DNA of 64,000 bases from Rhytidiadelphus loreus (lineage: Eukaryota > Streptophyta > Bryopsida > Hypnales > Hylocomiaceae), in assembly GCA_947034895.1 (NCBI GenBank), contig OX344763.1:5644501-5708500 (forward strand). The letters run 5' to 3'. Within the stretch, counting starts at the first letter, position 1. The number at the start of each line of letters is the position of its first letter. The notes under the pieces are model-generated. The model was not told where the DNA came from and did not search any database. It saw only the letters and a list, made by a program, of their open reading frames with translations. Positions 63,878 to 64,000 of the stretch are shown in pieces. The translations under genes and the position numbers were made by a program.

Positions 63878-64000
63878 TTAACCCCTTAAGTTTTTTGACT
63901 ATGCTTTCACCAAAAACACTCTAAAATTGTCATTTCTAGTACAAGTACCAACTTTTTTTTTAAAACCTTTTTGGACACAAGTAATTGTAGGATCTTGTAG
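63878..64000 (+). mobile_element. TTAA-flanked TIR element, partial copy E
   Basis: Starts TTAACCCCTTAAG and runs to the window end, colinear with copy A on the opposite strand at 1-153 and with copy C. The right part lies outside the window. Confidence 0.7.

Overview
The window is AT-rich nuclear DNA of a green plant, most likely a seed-free land plant such as a moss or other bryophyte. Reasons: four intron-rich genes with clean GT-AG splice sites; a plant-type Golgi mannosidase (MNS3 type); a plant-type NADP glutamate dehydrogenase with the N-terminal finger domain that, from memory, the Arabidopsis protein also has; and a phosphotransacetylase, an enzyme I associate with green algae and early-diverging plants rather than seed plants. 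The species cannot be named from this sequence.

Four genes can be rebuilt exon by exon with reading phase preserved at every junction. They are PTA (minus, 16571-8934, 15 exons, 791 aa), a C2-domain protein with a Gln/Pro/Met-rich tail (plus, 33732-36806, 5 exons, 390 aa), MNS3-like alpha-mannosidase (minus, 46332-41805, 9 exons, 676 aa) and NADP-GDH (minus, 59472-53912, 15 exons, 609 aa). A fifth, single-exon ORF (plus, 50460-51350) looks like a lineage-specific protein with a BED-like finger that runs into a decayed PPR segment. The genes are not functionally clustered: PTA belongs to acetate/acetyl-CoA metabolism, GDH to ammonium/glutamate metabolism, MNS3 to N-glycan trimming.

The rest is mostly transposon debris. 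By region: 1-153 end of a TTAA-flanked element; 811-1182 zinc-finger-like relic; 2960-3480 repeat with 'ttataggcacct' units; 5133-7065 mariner-like element; 8.9-16.6 kb PTA; 17.4-17.8 kb MITE; 18.65-21.86 kb trihelix/Myb-like ORF split by a CACTA-like element (19040-21095); 22.74-23.11 kb MITE; 23.8-25.1 kb PIF/Harbinger transposase relic; 25.9-26.2 kb long fold-back; 26.7-29.2 kb Myb/SANT-like ORF split by a second CACTA-like element (27177-28827, 3-bp target duplication) that itself holds two palindromes and a tRNA-like unit; 29.36-30.11 kb second Harbinger transposase relic; 30.26-30.67 kb tandem repeat; 30.9-32.0 kb TTAA element with a nested CACTA-like MITE; 32.0-36.8 kb C2 gene; 38.03-38.96 kb complete TTAA element; 40.84-41.11 kb second 'ttataggcacct' repeat; 41.8-46.3 kb MNS3; 48.2 kb small TTAA element; 49.5-51.5 kb GC-rich repeats and chimeric ORF; 52.1-53.1 kb broken TTAA elements; 53.9-59.5 kb GDH with a GC-rich 5' region to 60.7 kb; 61.67-62.48 kb about 170-bp tandem repeat; 63.4-63.74 kb MITE; 63878-64000 start of another TTAA element.

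The most unusual signals are the TTAA-flanked inverted-repeat family (at least five pieces, piggyBac-like ends), the CACTA-like elements with subterminal palindrome arrays, and a complete, apparently mitochondrial PTA.
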